From positions 48,696,401 through 48,760,400 of the forward strand of contig CM049317.1 in the NCBI GenBank assembly GCA_026874595.1: a stretch of DNA of 64,000 nt, read 5' to 3'. This DNA is from Sipunculus nudus (taxonomy: Eukaryota > Annelida > Sipuncula > Golfingiida > Sipunculidae). The position numbers were made by a program, and so were the translations under genes. Each line of letters opens with the position of its first letter. The first letter of the stretch is position 1. Positions 51,567-61,528 of this stretch are shown in pieces. The notes below the pieces were generated by a model that was given only the letters and a program-made list of their open reading frames with translations, was not told where the DNA came from and did not search any database.

Positions 51567-54500
51567 CCTTTTATTGTCTCTGTGACACATTTCAAATACA
51601 TTTCAATTAAGCATAAGGACTTGGGGTATACTTCTAGTATATGTTAATTCTAAGCCAGGTTTAGATATAATATTTCATAATAAGCTCAGCAATGGAACCA
51701 AATTCATAAATTCTAATTATTAATATATTTCACTTCGGATATATAAATATTGTTTTCTGATTATCCGGTGGGGGGGGGGGGGGGGTTGATAACATTGACC
51801 ATCCCCATTGCCAAAAAGTAGGACGGGAAATATAACACCCCATCCCTCATGTATTGATGGTCCTGCCCCCTCCCAGAAGTAAGGGGTAGATGACACCTGT
51901 ATCCCTCTGAAACTACACCCATTCTGCCAATCAATTGCCGGGAAAACAAGTTTTATCATTTATTTGTGTGTGTGTTTAAATCGGTAGGATATGTGTATAT
52001 GTTTGTATGCTGCAAGGTTTGCAATTGTTGCGGAAAACCACGACTGTGTCAGCTTGTATTTGGTCACATGCTGCAGCAGAGGGAATCAGACTAAAAGCAT
52101 CTTGGGACAAAGCCAGATTTGTAGTCATAGTGAACACGAGAAGTGACGTATACTTATCTTTCTATTATGAGCAGTCTGGCGTCATTGTTGGAGTGGTTAT
52201 TCAGATTGATCATAAAAGCTTATACATATGGCCGTGACATATGTTTTACATCATACGGAGAAAAACGACAAAAGAACAGAGTTTCTACTCAGGCGCTGGA
52301 CTCAACAAAACAATGTGGATATTTGGTGTCACTATATTTTCGGTCATATTAACATTTTCAGGAACGTATATTCATCTTTCAGAGGCTGCCGGAGAGGAAC
52401 CAATGTTCCAACCTCTGCCTGGTGTGTTTGACGCCGATATGGCTTTACAGAGGTGTAGAGCTCTTGGCAGTGGATGGTCACTACCTAACCCCAGCTCACT
52501 AGAGGACCACATCACATTGACCAAAGAGATTGACAGGCTCAGCCTGACACAGATTTGGCTTGCTCTGCGGAAGAAAGATTACCAGGACTGGAAACTTGTT
52601 GACGGGACAACATTTGGTAAGTTGTAACTTTATGCGATTGAACTAACAACACATAAAATAAAATATTGTTCTACGGGCTTTGGGAACAATATATAGTGAT
52701 AGCGGGCGATATTTTGTTCTTGTTATATATTGCTTTCATTCTTGAAATGGTGTATATATGATTGACAATAAATTTAGTAAATTTTATATATACCTTTAAG
52801 AATTCTTTGAGTAATTTATGCCAGTGTTTTACTATCAACATTACCAAGGACCTGATCTTTATTTGCAAAAAAAGGTCCAAAAATATGTAAAGCCAAATTA
52901 AATAGCGGGATAAGGGTATTACTGTGAATACTGTCACTTAAAACAAGAGAAACAGTCAGGACTATGGCCTACCTAAATTGCTGTACTTACGCCTACGGTT
53001 TAAGGCTAAATGTGTTATAGAAATCAGAGATCCACTTATAACCAGGATCCCTGGTTGTGTTTATTTCAGACATTAAATCACAGATCATAGAGCCAGCCCG
53101 TGAGGATGGCCAGTCGGGTTACGGTCTCCTTGTACCACGTGACTGTCAAATCTACCCCTACTCCGGTACCAAGTCTTGTAGTTATGGCAAAAGTTCCTGC
53201 TTTCGCTCCGTGTGTCAGAGAAAACGCAAGTATTTTTCATTACAAATCACATGTTTGATATTTACATTTTAATAATAACTTTAGTATTGTATATTTCACA
53301 ACTTTTAAGGTAAAAATTATATATTGCAATATTAAAAAAATATATATAAAAAATTAATATCAATAGAGATAATTAGTATTTTAATAACATTCTTCATTAT
53401 AATGAAAATGTAGCTTCATGTCCTCCTTGGGGAAATGGTTTATTTCTTTACAGGATTAGTTAGTAAATAAAGTCAGTATTTGTATTACATGTATAATTCT
53501 TATTGTAGTCACCATGGCAGATTGCAAGTGTCCACAGGACGATTCGTCGCTGTGTTTTGAGGTCGGAGGCTCCTGTCTGTTCCCCACAGAGCCTCACGGA
53601 AACTGGTTCGAATCCCGCAGTTGGTGTTTATCACGTGGCCAGGATCTGGCAGCATTAAACTGGACGGAGACCATGGAGCTCTGTAAGCTCCTTGCCGGTG
53701 ACTCCACTACAACAGGCTACAAGCACTGGATCGGTATCAGGAATCAGTACTGGGTTGGAACCAACAGCATTGGTGGTAAATATAACAATGTTACAGGTTT
53801 TCTAAAGTAAACCCATAAAACTAAACGAAATCTAGCTCTACAGCATTTTTATCTGTATGTTAATCAGTGGTGGTTAATAAGCAGTTGATAAACTGATATC
53901 CAGTGGCTGTATTTGGTACTAAATAAGAATATTTCCTATTTAAGAAGCATTCAATACATGTTGGCGACGATTCCAAATTTTGGCGGAGATGTGCTCTCTT
54001 TGAGGGATGTGGGGTTATTCTTCATTATGAATTATTAATATTATTAACATTTATATTCTTATAATAACTCTTCTTCTTCTTGCTTTTTCTTTATTGTTAT
54101 TTTGGGGCTAGGTTTTCTTAGTGATCGCTAGCTTGCCGAAATCTAGTTATGAGCAATTTATTCATGTCTCATTCTTGGTTTATTAACGATTACTGAATCA
54201 TGTGATAGAGTCGAGAGAACCAGTTGTGTCTTCCTGGGAGGAACATAACGGAAGTGCAAAGGGAGCATGCGCAGTTCTTCACCACTCGGAGACCAGAGAC
54301 TCGTGGAAAATTGTTACCTGCAAGTCCAAACAAACAACCTTGTGCCAGCGATGTAAGTGGATCATGATTAGTGATGCTCGAAGGGGGTGGGATATAATAG
54401 CACTTTAAACACACATTGTTCAACAGTTAATTACAGTTGTGAAGAGAAGTTATGCTCAAAACAGACCTGCGAATGCCTCATATGTTTATAAAATAATGGC

Positions 54501-56965
54501 AGAACAGTGTTAACGATAGAATATCAGGTCCTTTTCTCACAAAGATAACTGGGAGTTAAACTCTGTTTGGCCTAGTTAACATTCCTCCTCCCACTAATAA
54601 TAGCTTTATCAAAATTCTGAGAGTCAATTTTGGCTTCCCGAATACTATAGATATAACACTGCAAGACAAGATTTTTTTAACCAACTGGAAAATGGTGCAG
54701 ACAAAGAGAACTGCGAAATGACATCTGAGCAAACACAGAGAAGTGTCGTTATGTCTTGTTAGAGAATGTACACAGAATATATAGACTGGTACCCGCTACG
54801 TTGTGGTCCTTAGGCAATCATAGAGACGGGCGCACAATCCCAGACGGTAGACTGGTTCAATTTCCAAAATGCACGCTCATATGCACGATTATGTCATGGA
54901 CGCTCACGCGTGCCTGGTTGATTACCCGTGATGAGTTCTTGTAAGATAACGTTCTTTTGTCACATCTATCTTTAAAATGTCTAAGAGGGACTTATTGCAC
55001 AAAGTTGAACGATGGATGTATATATAATACGATATACTGAATACGTTTATATTCCAACGTACGTGGCATTGTTATCATTAATAGCTATTAATCTAATAAT
55101 TAATATCAAATGAAATGTACAACCAATATTTCGCAACTTCCACGAGCAAAAGAAATGTTTATTTATCTCATGTACATACATATTAGAGTTGGAACCAGTC
55201 TACCGGGAGTACTGAATATGGCGTTGTGCGCCCGTCTCTATGACTGGCCACAGTGGCTCGAATCCCTATTTCAGGGGGAAATGGGAAGAAACAGAGCATA
55301 TAACAGCTTCATAGTGATTCATGCTATCTCTGTACGAAGTTACTATATATAAGGCACTTCTATATATACTCATATAATGCACATTTTCGTCCATTTCTTG
55401 ATAAAAATACCACCGAAAATAGGGATTCGAGCGACTGTGGACTGACTTATTGCCATAACAGAGCGGGGTACCAGTCTAACAGGATGTATTGTTCAATTTA
55501 TATCAGAACGTTCTGGTTTCGTTGACTTATCAGCGTCTCTAGGATGTGGACAGAACATTCAGCCGTAGGGTACCCTTCTTTTTATTATAGATCTCAGCAG
55601 TAACAGCTCAATACCGTACAATCCCGCTGCCCGTCATGTGACAAATCAACTGATTTGGGGAAGCTCAACAGACACACCCTCTGAAAAACCTGCTGGAAAC
55701 GGAAGTAACAGCTGGATGATAGTCTGTAAGTGTCTTAGTCAAACAGTGTTAAACTAAGACTTGCCCTTCTTGTTTTTTTTTATGTATTGATGTAATATTA
55801 TATTTGTATATAGTACATACATGTGACCGGGAAATAAGACCATCCGTGTCTAAAGTGCGCATGTCAACAGCGAAAGTTAGTACTTAATATAACTATTTGC
55901 GTTAAGTTAAAGTGTAATATTTGCACCTATTTTATTACCTATGTCCGGACAAAGTGATCACTGCGATGGTACCAATTGTTGTTGTGTATTTTTTTCTAGC
56001 TCTCATTCTGATATTCCTCCTCGTTGCCTGTGTTTTGACCTTCTTGTGTCATTTATATAAGAAGAGAAATCAGGTTAGGAAAAGTTTGTTTGTAACATAA
56101 GCCAAAATCAAACTTAACGAAGTCCTAAAAACATACGACACTTTTACGAAAGTGGTAAGAGACGCGGTGTACGTTTACGGCATAATAAATACTGTTTTTA
56201 CGTTTTTTTTTTACAATATAGAAACAGTACAATCCTTCGTGTGTGTTTGTTTGCTAGCAGTAACAGTGCCACCTGATTTTATATATAACACAGAACCACG
56301 TGTATCTTTGGATCTAACAGATCCTGTAGAACATTGTACCTTACAAGCTGTACACCCTAAGCCTTTATTCCGAAATCAAACTTGCGACATGCAGGTTTCC
56401 ACGGATCGAGTACTCCTGCTTACAAAACGATACGTTTAATTTTCGATCGCCCCTTCGCGAAATGCCGTTACCAGAACACACTTGGCACCCTTCCCGAATG
56501 TTCAAGACAAAAAACAAAAAAAAAAAAAAAAAAAAAAACCCAGGCATTTCCAAGGCTTAGCGAAAAAAGTCGAGCGGCATTACAGCCAATTATAATATAG
56601 ATGTCATGCGTTGTCAAAAATGTCAAAACCCCACTTTACAAAAATAGTTTCATAAAACCACGTCCATCATTATCTGAGTTTAGGAAATCGTATAAAGTCA
56701 TTTATATAATAATTTAATAGTTAACATTCTGGTTTTCAGAGTGTTCCAAATGAAAAGGACAGGGAAGAAGCAGAAACGGCCCTTACAATTCCTTGTAAGT
56801 TGATGTTGTTATTGTAAGTTTTGTTGAATATAACGGCGTCCGCAACAGTGTGACAATTCTCAAGATAGTTTAATTCGCCTGAAACTGATAATTTGCTAAA
56901 TTCCTACCATGACCAAAGTAAAGCCCTCGTAATCATGATTTTGTTTCAACGTCAACTTTTCAGGA
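49572..56965 (+). CDS. Two-domain C-type lectin-like membrane receptor (nine exons)
   Basis: Exons 49572-49653, 52362-52616, 53070-53225, 53509-53775, 54209-54352, 55591-55725, 56000-56073, 56740-56794 and 56964-56965 sum to 1,170 nt, or 389 codons plus stop, with every junction in phase. Order: signal peptide (about residues 1-24), CTLD1 (about 50-164), CTLD2 (about 168-301), Ser/Asn-rich linker with N-glycosylation sites (302-341), transmembrane helix (about 342-366) and a 23-residue charged tail without an ITAM/ITIM. Each CTLD is split over two exons by phase 1 introns, as expected for shuffled domains. I see CTLD cysteines, WIG-type and terminal LCQR motifs, but no EPN/QPD or WND calcium/sugar motifs, so sugar binding is not assured. 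The family includes immune and adhesion receptors; the role here is unknown. Confidence 0.8.
52313..52361 (+). CDS. Possible alternative N-terminus read through from the intron
   Basis: An ATG at 52313 (MWIFGVTIFSVILTFSG) is in frame with exon 2 and gives a second signal-like start without the splice at 52361. The same T-rich tract serves as the polypyrimidine tract of the exon 2 acceptor, so the hydrophobic residues may simply reflect that. If used, the protein is 378 residues. Confidence 0.35.
52362..52616 (+). CDS. CTLD gene exon 2: first half of CTLD1
   Basis: Acceptor TAACATTTTCAG, donor TTTG|GTAAGT. The peptide has DADMALQRCRALGSGWSLPN, then SSLEDHITLTKEI and IWLALRKKDYQDWKLVDGT, the usual A..C...G..L/P..E pattern and W-rich strand of a CTLD. 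Confidence 0.8.
53070..53225 (+). CDS. CTLD gene exon 3: second half of CTLD1, GC donor
   Basis: Acceptor TTTATTTCAG. Contains GYGLLVPRDCQIYPYSGTKS and ends KSSCFRSVCQRK, the closing CTLD cysteines. The exon must end at 53225 (AAAAC|GCAAGT): a GT donor at 53230 would shift the next exon out of frame into a stop. Confidence 0.8.
53509..53775 (+). CDS. CTLD gene exon 4: first half of CTLD2
   Basis: Acceptor TTCTTATTGTAG, donor GGTG|GTAAAT. Extra N-terminal cysteines (ADCKCPQDDSSLCFEVGGSC) mark a long-form CTLD, followed by NWFESRSWCLSRGQDLAALN and KHWIGIRNQYW. Confidence 0.85.
54209..54352 (+). CDS. CTLD gene exon 5: second half of CTLD2
   Basis: Acceptor ATCATGTGATAG (poor pyrimidine tract), donor CGAT|GTAAGT. 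REPVVSSWEEHNGSAKGACA, then DSWKIVTCKSKQTTLCQR. An EPV stands where EPN would lie and there is no WND. Confidence 0.8.
54353..55590 (+). other. CTLD gene intron 5 containing a MITE
   Basis: GT-AG intron of 1,238 bp; more than half of it is the inverted-repeat element at 54782-55478. Confidence 0.75.
54782..55478. mobile_element. 697-bp inverted-repeat element in a CTLD gene intron
   Basis: Left end TAGACTGGTACCCGCT is inverted at AGCGGGGTACCAGTCTA (55462-55478). A second inverted pair inside (ATAGAGACGGGCGCACAA near 54820 against TTGTGCGCCCGTCTCTAT near 55220) and a third (CTCGAATCCCTATTTC near 55258 against AAATAGGGATTCGAG near 55420) give nested hairpins. No transposase. Confidence 0.85.
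55591..55725 (+). CDS. CTLD gene exon 6: linker/stalk
   Basis: Acceptor CTTTTTATTATAG, donor GTCT|GTAAGT. Ser/Asn/Pro-rich with NSS and NGS sequons and WMIV at the end. Phase 1-1 like the stalk exon at 1048. Confidence 0.8.
56000..56073 (+). CDS. CTLD gene exon 7: transmembrane segment
   Basis: Acceptor GTATTTTTTTCTAG, donor AATCAG|GTTAGG. SLILIFLLVACVLTFLCHLY then KKRNQ: helix plus basic stop-transfer. Phase 1-0 like the exon at 1930. Confidence 0.85.
56740..56794 (+). CDS. CTLD gene exon 8: cytoplasmic tail
   Basis: Acceptor CTGGTTTTCAG, donor CCTT|GTAAGT. Eighteen codons, SVPNEKDREEAETALTIP, then T of the split stop codon. Confidence 0.75.
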
Positions 56966-57417
56966 TGAACTGAAGGGGTAGGCAGTGAAGGCGTCAGAGG
57001 AGAGCTCTCCGCATTGTCCGCAAGGCGGCGACACGCGGCTACAGATCTCGCGGCACGCAGAAACAATCCTCTTCAGGTTGACCTCTTCATCCCTTGGATG
57101 GGTCCTCAGACATGACTCTCTGTAAATACCATCAGCAGTGCATGATACAAGGGCGTGTGTATCAACACTCTCTTATTTTTCTCCTTATATATATTTTGGA
57201 GCAATAATTAGTTAGAGTTTTGTCATCTACAGTACACATTTCGGGCAAGGGTATCTATTACTATTGCTAATGAAAATTTGTGGAGAAACAGTGTCGTACA
57301 TATTATTGCGTTAGTTCATGAAACAGCTCCGATCTAGAAATTATTTCCTTCTTTAGATCATCAGGTTCCGTATAAGATGAAGAGAGAGCAGTGTGAGGAT
57401 AATCTAAGATCGGGGCG

Positions 57418-57423
57418 AATAAA
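57418..57423 (+). terminator. Polyadenylation signal AATAAA (proximal, CTLD gene)
   Basis: First canonical hexamer after the stop, about 450 nt downstream. Confidence 0.4.
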
Positions 57424-57926
57424 AGCCTGAATTCATATAAACGATTCCTACTTCAATATATTTATCAAACTTTTGTACTCATATAAACACTAAAAGCGTG
57501 TGTACATATATTTATTTTCGCTGGCCCTGATATAAAGTAGCCGTTGATCTCAATGTAATCTGATATCATATATATTCAGCGTAATAACCAAACATTAAAC
57601 AGTTACGGACACAGAGAGGTCCGCTTCTCACTCTGCCAGGTCACAAACAGAACCATCCAACCCTTGTGAAGGTAAACAAGCTGTGTAAAGATCGCGAATT
57701 AAGGGACACATAAAGATCATTCGAAACTACGTTATCAACATAATCGCCAAGAAAGACCATCTCCCAATAAATTTGTATTTCAAACCTTTATTTTTCATTA
57801 CAGATATATTGAGTTACTAATTGAGTTACATGTAATTGATAAAATATATGAATCTACTTAACTATACCGATATATTTCTTATTATGAATTTGTACATTTC
57901 CTTATGATCTTGTTACACGTATTCAC

Positions 57927-57942
57927 AATAAATTCAAATAAA
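57927..57942 (+). terminator. Tandem polyadenylation signals (distal, CTLD gene)
   Basis: Two AATAAA hexamers at 57927-57932 and 57937-57942 followed by TGTTTTTTTTCTT, a good T-rich downstream element. Confidence 0.5.
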
Positions 57943-58264
57943 CAATCTATTTGAAAATTTAATGTTTTTTTTCTTATATTCTGAAGCCCATATGTTCATA
58001 TTCTGGGACCTGTAAAAACTCAAAAAGTTGCACCAAACATTAATGACAGGTTTCAGGCAAAGGTCTGTTAGCAGGTCTGTAATCCTGGTTTAAAGCAGTG
58101 TCTATCAGCAGATTGTTTTTCCTGGAAATGACGCGATGGGATTTCATCAAGTCTGACAAAAATATTAATATCTTAATTCTTTATTTGCCTAAAGAAAAGA
58201 CAAACTTTGTTTATTATTACCCTTGTCGTGGTTTCCGAAATTTCTAGGGTTCTGTTTGAATTTC

Positions 58265-58287
58265 GGGGGGGGGGGGGGGGGGGGGGG
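58265..58287. repeat. Poly(G) tract of about 22
   Basis: One of the longest G runs in the window, in the space between the convergent CTLD genes. Confidence 0.9.
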
Positions 58288-58739
58288 CAGGGGCTAGAAA
58301 TGGTGAATGTTCACTCCAACCTTACAGGGGTGTGAACACGTGCATATTTTATGCCTCATGTATGTGGGTGTTTTTTCTTCTGCGCATTTATGTATATGTA
58401 TTTTTGTATAACAAACGTGGATAATTGTTTCCAATTAACTGGTCCCCGGTTGTATCTTGATTCATGCCATCAGAGGAAATTTAAGGAACATTAGCAACAT
58501 GTGGGCCTATGGTTTTGTGCGTCTGGCTCTGTATACGGGTACAGTCTAAACTGATTCTGCATGGATAGTATGGTTAGCATGACTGTATCAATACTCACTT
58601 AACAAATGATAAAAAAAGGTTTCTTCGTGTGTGGTTATGAGATTTATTTGCATTTTGCCCGCATAACTGACCAATACGTATGCGCCTGGGAGGCCCTGCG
58701 AGCTCACACCCTCACAGAGCTCGGGATGGTCGTGAATAT

Positions 58740-58866
58740 GGCAATGCTGCGTTTTTTTCCGAGGCACTATGTTTTCCTATGAATTTCTGTCATCCTAGGT
58801 GTATCGAATTGCAAGGTCACACTGTAATATTAGAAAACATTCGGAGTGGCAACTTTCTGTGTCAGC
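58740..58866 (+). pseudogene. Possible relic of a CTLD second-half exon
   Basis: CIELQGHTVILENIRSGNFL followed by CQR resembles the end of a CTLD (compare LCQR and LCET in the neighbouring genes), but the middle cysteine is absent, the donor is TTGACA and the upstream acceptor is out of phase. Could be chance. Confidence 0.2.
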
Positions 58867-59818
58867 GTTTGACATTCACCTGAAAAGCAAATTATGAAAT
58901 TTACCTGTTTGTAGAAGATGTTGCACTTAGATATTTACACTTGGCTATGCCAGCAACATTTAAGACTGCGATTATATATCATGTCATTAATTTTTAAGGG
59001 AAAAGTTATATCCCAAGGCCACGAAAATATGTTCACAAGGACATAACCACTTATAATAATGGTCAGCCGCTTCGTGCGGGTCACGTGCGGTAATAAAGAT
59101 TAATTACATGGTTGATCCTAACACGTGTACACACATAATTCAATTGAACTCTGGAACATAAACACCGTGGCACCAATATTGTTTATGATTGGTTGCTAAC
59201 GTAGGTTATGTCAATTAAGCAAGCGGAGTACGTAATTCAAGGAACGATGATCCTTGTTCCTGTCCTGGTTGCTGATCATAATAGTAAACGATTAGATTGA
59301 CAAATGGATTGATTTGGATTCCCTTTTGAAATTGGATTAACAAAAAATACCTAAAACGTTAAAAGTCATGTATGTTTATCAGTATATATGTATATCTTTA
59401 TATTATATATTTCACCTGAAAAACTCATAAACCATCAAATGACTACTAAATATTATGAGTAAATTCGTGCATCAATACAAAAGTACATGGCAAAATATAG
59501 CAATACATTCGAAAATGTTATCAAAGATTCACTCTATTAGATAGTCATTCTGGAAGAATTGTACTGAAAATGGGATTGATAACATAAAAGAATTGGCATG
59601 CTTCACATAAATCTTTTGGAAACATCAGATAGAATAAAACAAAATGTGATGAAATGTTTAAACCTATACATTTGTATTAAATTACAGTGATGTGTGCTTT
59701 CATCTTCAAACAGCATTATATGAACGTAGACTCTAAACATTATCGAAATTCATAGTTATAATAATTCACAGTCAGTGTTCTATTATTTATAAGTTATGCA
59801 CTTTTAAAAACGAACATA

Positions 59819-59880
59819 TTTATTAAAATAAATTATTTTTCCCCAATAAGGTTTCTGTTCGTGGTTAATTGTTCTTTATT
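59819..59880 (-). terminator. Polyadenylation signals AATAAA (- strand CTLD gene)
   Basis: AATAAA on the - strand at 59880-59875, 69 nt after the TGA at 59949, with another at 59824-59819. The close spacing supports 60088-59949 being the true last exon. Confidence 0.6.
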
Positions 59881-59948
59881 TGATTAAAATTGGTTTAGGT
59901 TCTGATACATACAGACTACTTACTGAGTGAAGCGTTGTTGCTAAGAGG

Positions 59949-60088
59949 TCATAATAAACGTCCACACACAGCAGTTGCTCTGGCAGTGCAAAACACCGCT
60001 TTCAATCCCTCAGACTTTACAGACTTTAATGTACAGTTTCCTTCATCAGTGGAGTTTTCGAAATTAACAACAACCGGAGATACATTTT
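59949..60088 (-). CDS. - strand CTLD gene, last exon: second half of CTLD2
   Basis: Acceptor ACCACTTTGCAG. NVSPVVVNFENSTDEGNCTL, then AVFCTARATAVCGRLL and TGA. It aligns in layout with REPVVSSW...GACA...C...LC of the + strand gene. At the place where that gene has CGAT|GTAAGT this one reads CGTTTATTA, so the donor is absent and the frame runs to a stop. Confidence 0.7.
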
Positions 60089-60259
60089 CTGCAAAGTGGT
60101 ATTACCAAATGAAACTTTTATGATCCAAGAGAAACTGCTAGTACTTAATTATAAGTACGCAAAACCTTCAGGAATTTAAAAATTTTAATATATCAGCTAA
60201 CATTTTCACGCACTCTATAGCCCATGTTGATGATCTTTCCATACTCCTGACAGACCCAC

Positions 60260-60493
60260 GACTGAAATTCCAGTCAACATTCCTCCAGCCTATCCACAAG
60301 TCCGAAGCCCATGTGTAATCTAATATATCTTTCCATTCGATGTTCTGCATATTGTATGTATTGTTAACACACAGATTACCAGCAGAGTGCAGGCATTCGG
60401 CTTTTGCATCGTACCAACTGAGCTCATCTCTAATTTACTTTATACAACCATTTCGTGTTCGTCGACAATTCCATCGTTGACACCAGTCACAGG
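60260..60493 (-). CDS. - strand CTLD gene, exon with premature TAA: first half of CTLD2
   Basis: Acceptor TTTTTCTAATTAAG, donor AGTC|GTGGGT. 234 nt, phase 1-1. CDWCQRWNCRRTRNGCIK is followed by TAA, then the frame continues IRDELSWYDAKAECLHSAGN and ASDLWIGWRNVDWNF, a textbook CTLD pattern with a WIG motif. Confidence 0.75.
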
Positions 60494-60759
60494 CTTAATT
60501 AGAAAAACAAAACAATCAAAACATTGACGACATAACATGTATGGCCAAATGATACAAAATGCTCAATTATACGCCGTTGTAGGATTTTGCTTCTGTATTA
60601 TACCTTATGGTTGCCTCTTTGAGCGGAACACATCATATAGGCCGTATATATTATTATTTGGCTATGTTGTAAAGCATAAGGATACAGTGCTTGGAAACAC
60701 AAAATCACGTCTTAATTGTCATGAAAATGCCTATAGATAAAAAAAAACATAAGACCAAC

Positions 60760-60888
60760 ATGTTTCACACAGGGCAGGTAGGCGTAGAAAACAATCCAGT
60801 GCCTTGATATGAGGCCTGTCTCTTGACTCCTGTAGTCTTATTGCAAGACACTTTTGCCCTTCTGTAAATTCTGTTACATCAGGCGTTC
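60760..60888 (-). CDS. - strand CTLD gene, second half of CTLD1
   Basis: The reading frame requires the second AG of TTTCTAGGTAG as acceptor; the first would give a stop. TPDVTEFTEGQKCLAIRLQE, then KALDCFLRLPALCET. Donor ACAT|GTTGGT is weak but in the same place and phase as in the + strand gene. Confidence 0.75.
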
Positions 60889-61012
60889 CTACCTAGAAAT
60901 ATAATGAATGAATTAATGATAAAAACGATAACGCTTTGCTTCTTTTAAAAGACCAGGATAAACAGCATCATTTGAACAGAACAGTGGGAAAACCCTTAAA
61001 AAAGTCACCATG

Positions 61013-61048
61013 TATATATATATATATATCTTTTTATTTATATATATA

Positions 61049-61082
<34 letters not shown>
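61013..61082. repeat. (TA)n microsatellite in the first intron of the - strand CTLD gene
   Basis: Interrupted TA repeat between the first two recognised exons. Confidence 0.95.
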
Positions 61083-61083
<1 letters not shown>

Positions 61084-61327
61084 AATAATTCAACACAATT
61101 CCCTTTATTCTTGAAAAGATATCATGTGAGTTAAAAATTTATTTGTCTAATTTATCCCAGGATAGTCAAGCAGAACAATTAAGTGTATAAGCCAGAAATG
61201 ATGTAAAACAGGATGAGTACATAATGTCATTTCAAATATATATTTCATAATCATTGAACTCACAATGATAAATGATGTTACTACCAAAACAGATATATGC
61301 ATACAAAACAAGGTTTATCTTGCTCAC

Positions 61328-61528
61328 CACTGAATGGTCTTACTGCTTGGAAAGACTCATAAAACCGCTTCGTCAGAGAACTCCATGCGTTCTCTATGCT
61401 GTTCCTTTCCATAAATTTTATTAGGATCATCTGTTGTTCACGTTCAACATCGCCAGGCAGAAACATACCTTTACGTTTACAGTACTTTTCTGCATCCACA
61501 TATGTAACATCCTTCATATACTCTTGTG
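61328..61528 (-). CDS. - strand CTLD gene, first half of CTLD1
   Basis: Acceptor TTTATAATAACAG, donor AGTG|GTGAGC. QEYMKDVTYVDAEKYCKRKG, then MFLPGDVEREQQM and NAWSSLTKRFYESFQA, matching the vty-dA--C---g--Lp--e pattern of CTLDs. Confidence 0.8.

Larger units (their letters stand above)
56964..57950 (+). other. CTLD gene last exon: two bases of the stop codon plus 3' untranslated region
   Basis: After acceptor CAACTTTTCAG the exon starts GA, completing TGA with the T of exon 8. A second in-frame TGA follows directly. The untranslated region runs to an AATAAA at 57418, or to the pair at 57927-57942. Confidence 0.6.
59949..61528 (-). pseudogene. Two-CTLD paralogue on the - strand with an in-frame stop; 5' end not found
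   Basis: Exons 61528-61328, 60888-60760, 60493-60260 and 60088-59949 join in phase 1 throughout, like exons 2-5 of the + strand CTLD gene. CTLD1 is the first two exons, CTLD2 the last two. The product would end in VCGRLL with no linker or membrane helix, so it would be secreted. TAA at 60437-60435 interrupts CTLD2 19 codons into the third exon, just before IRDELSWYDAKAEC. The rest of the frame is intact and well conserved in pattern, so the lesion is recent, polymorphic or a sequencing error. If translated, the stop leaves a one-CTLD protein with a short Cys/Arg-rich end. The signal-peptide exon must lie above 61528 but was not recognised. Confidence 0.7.
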
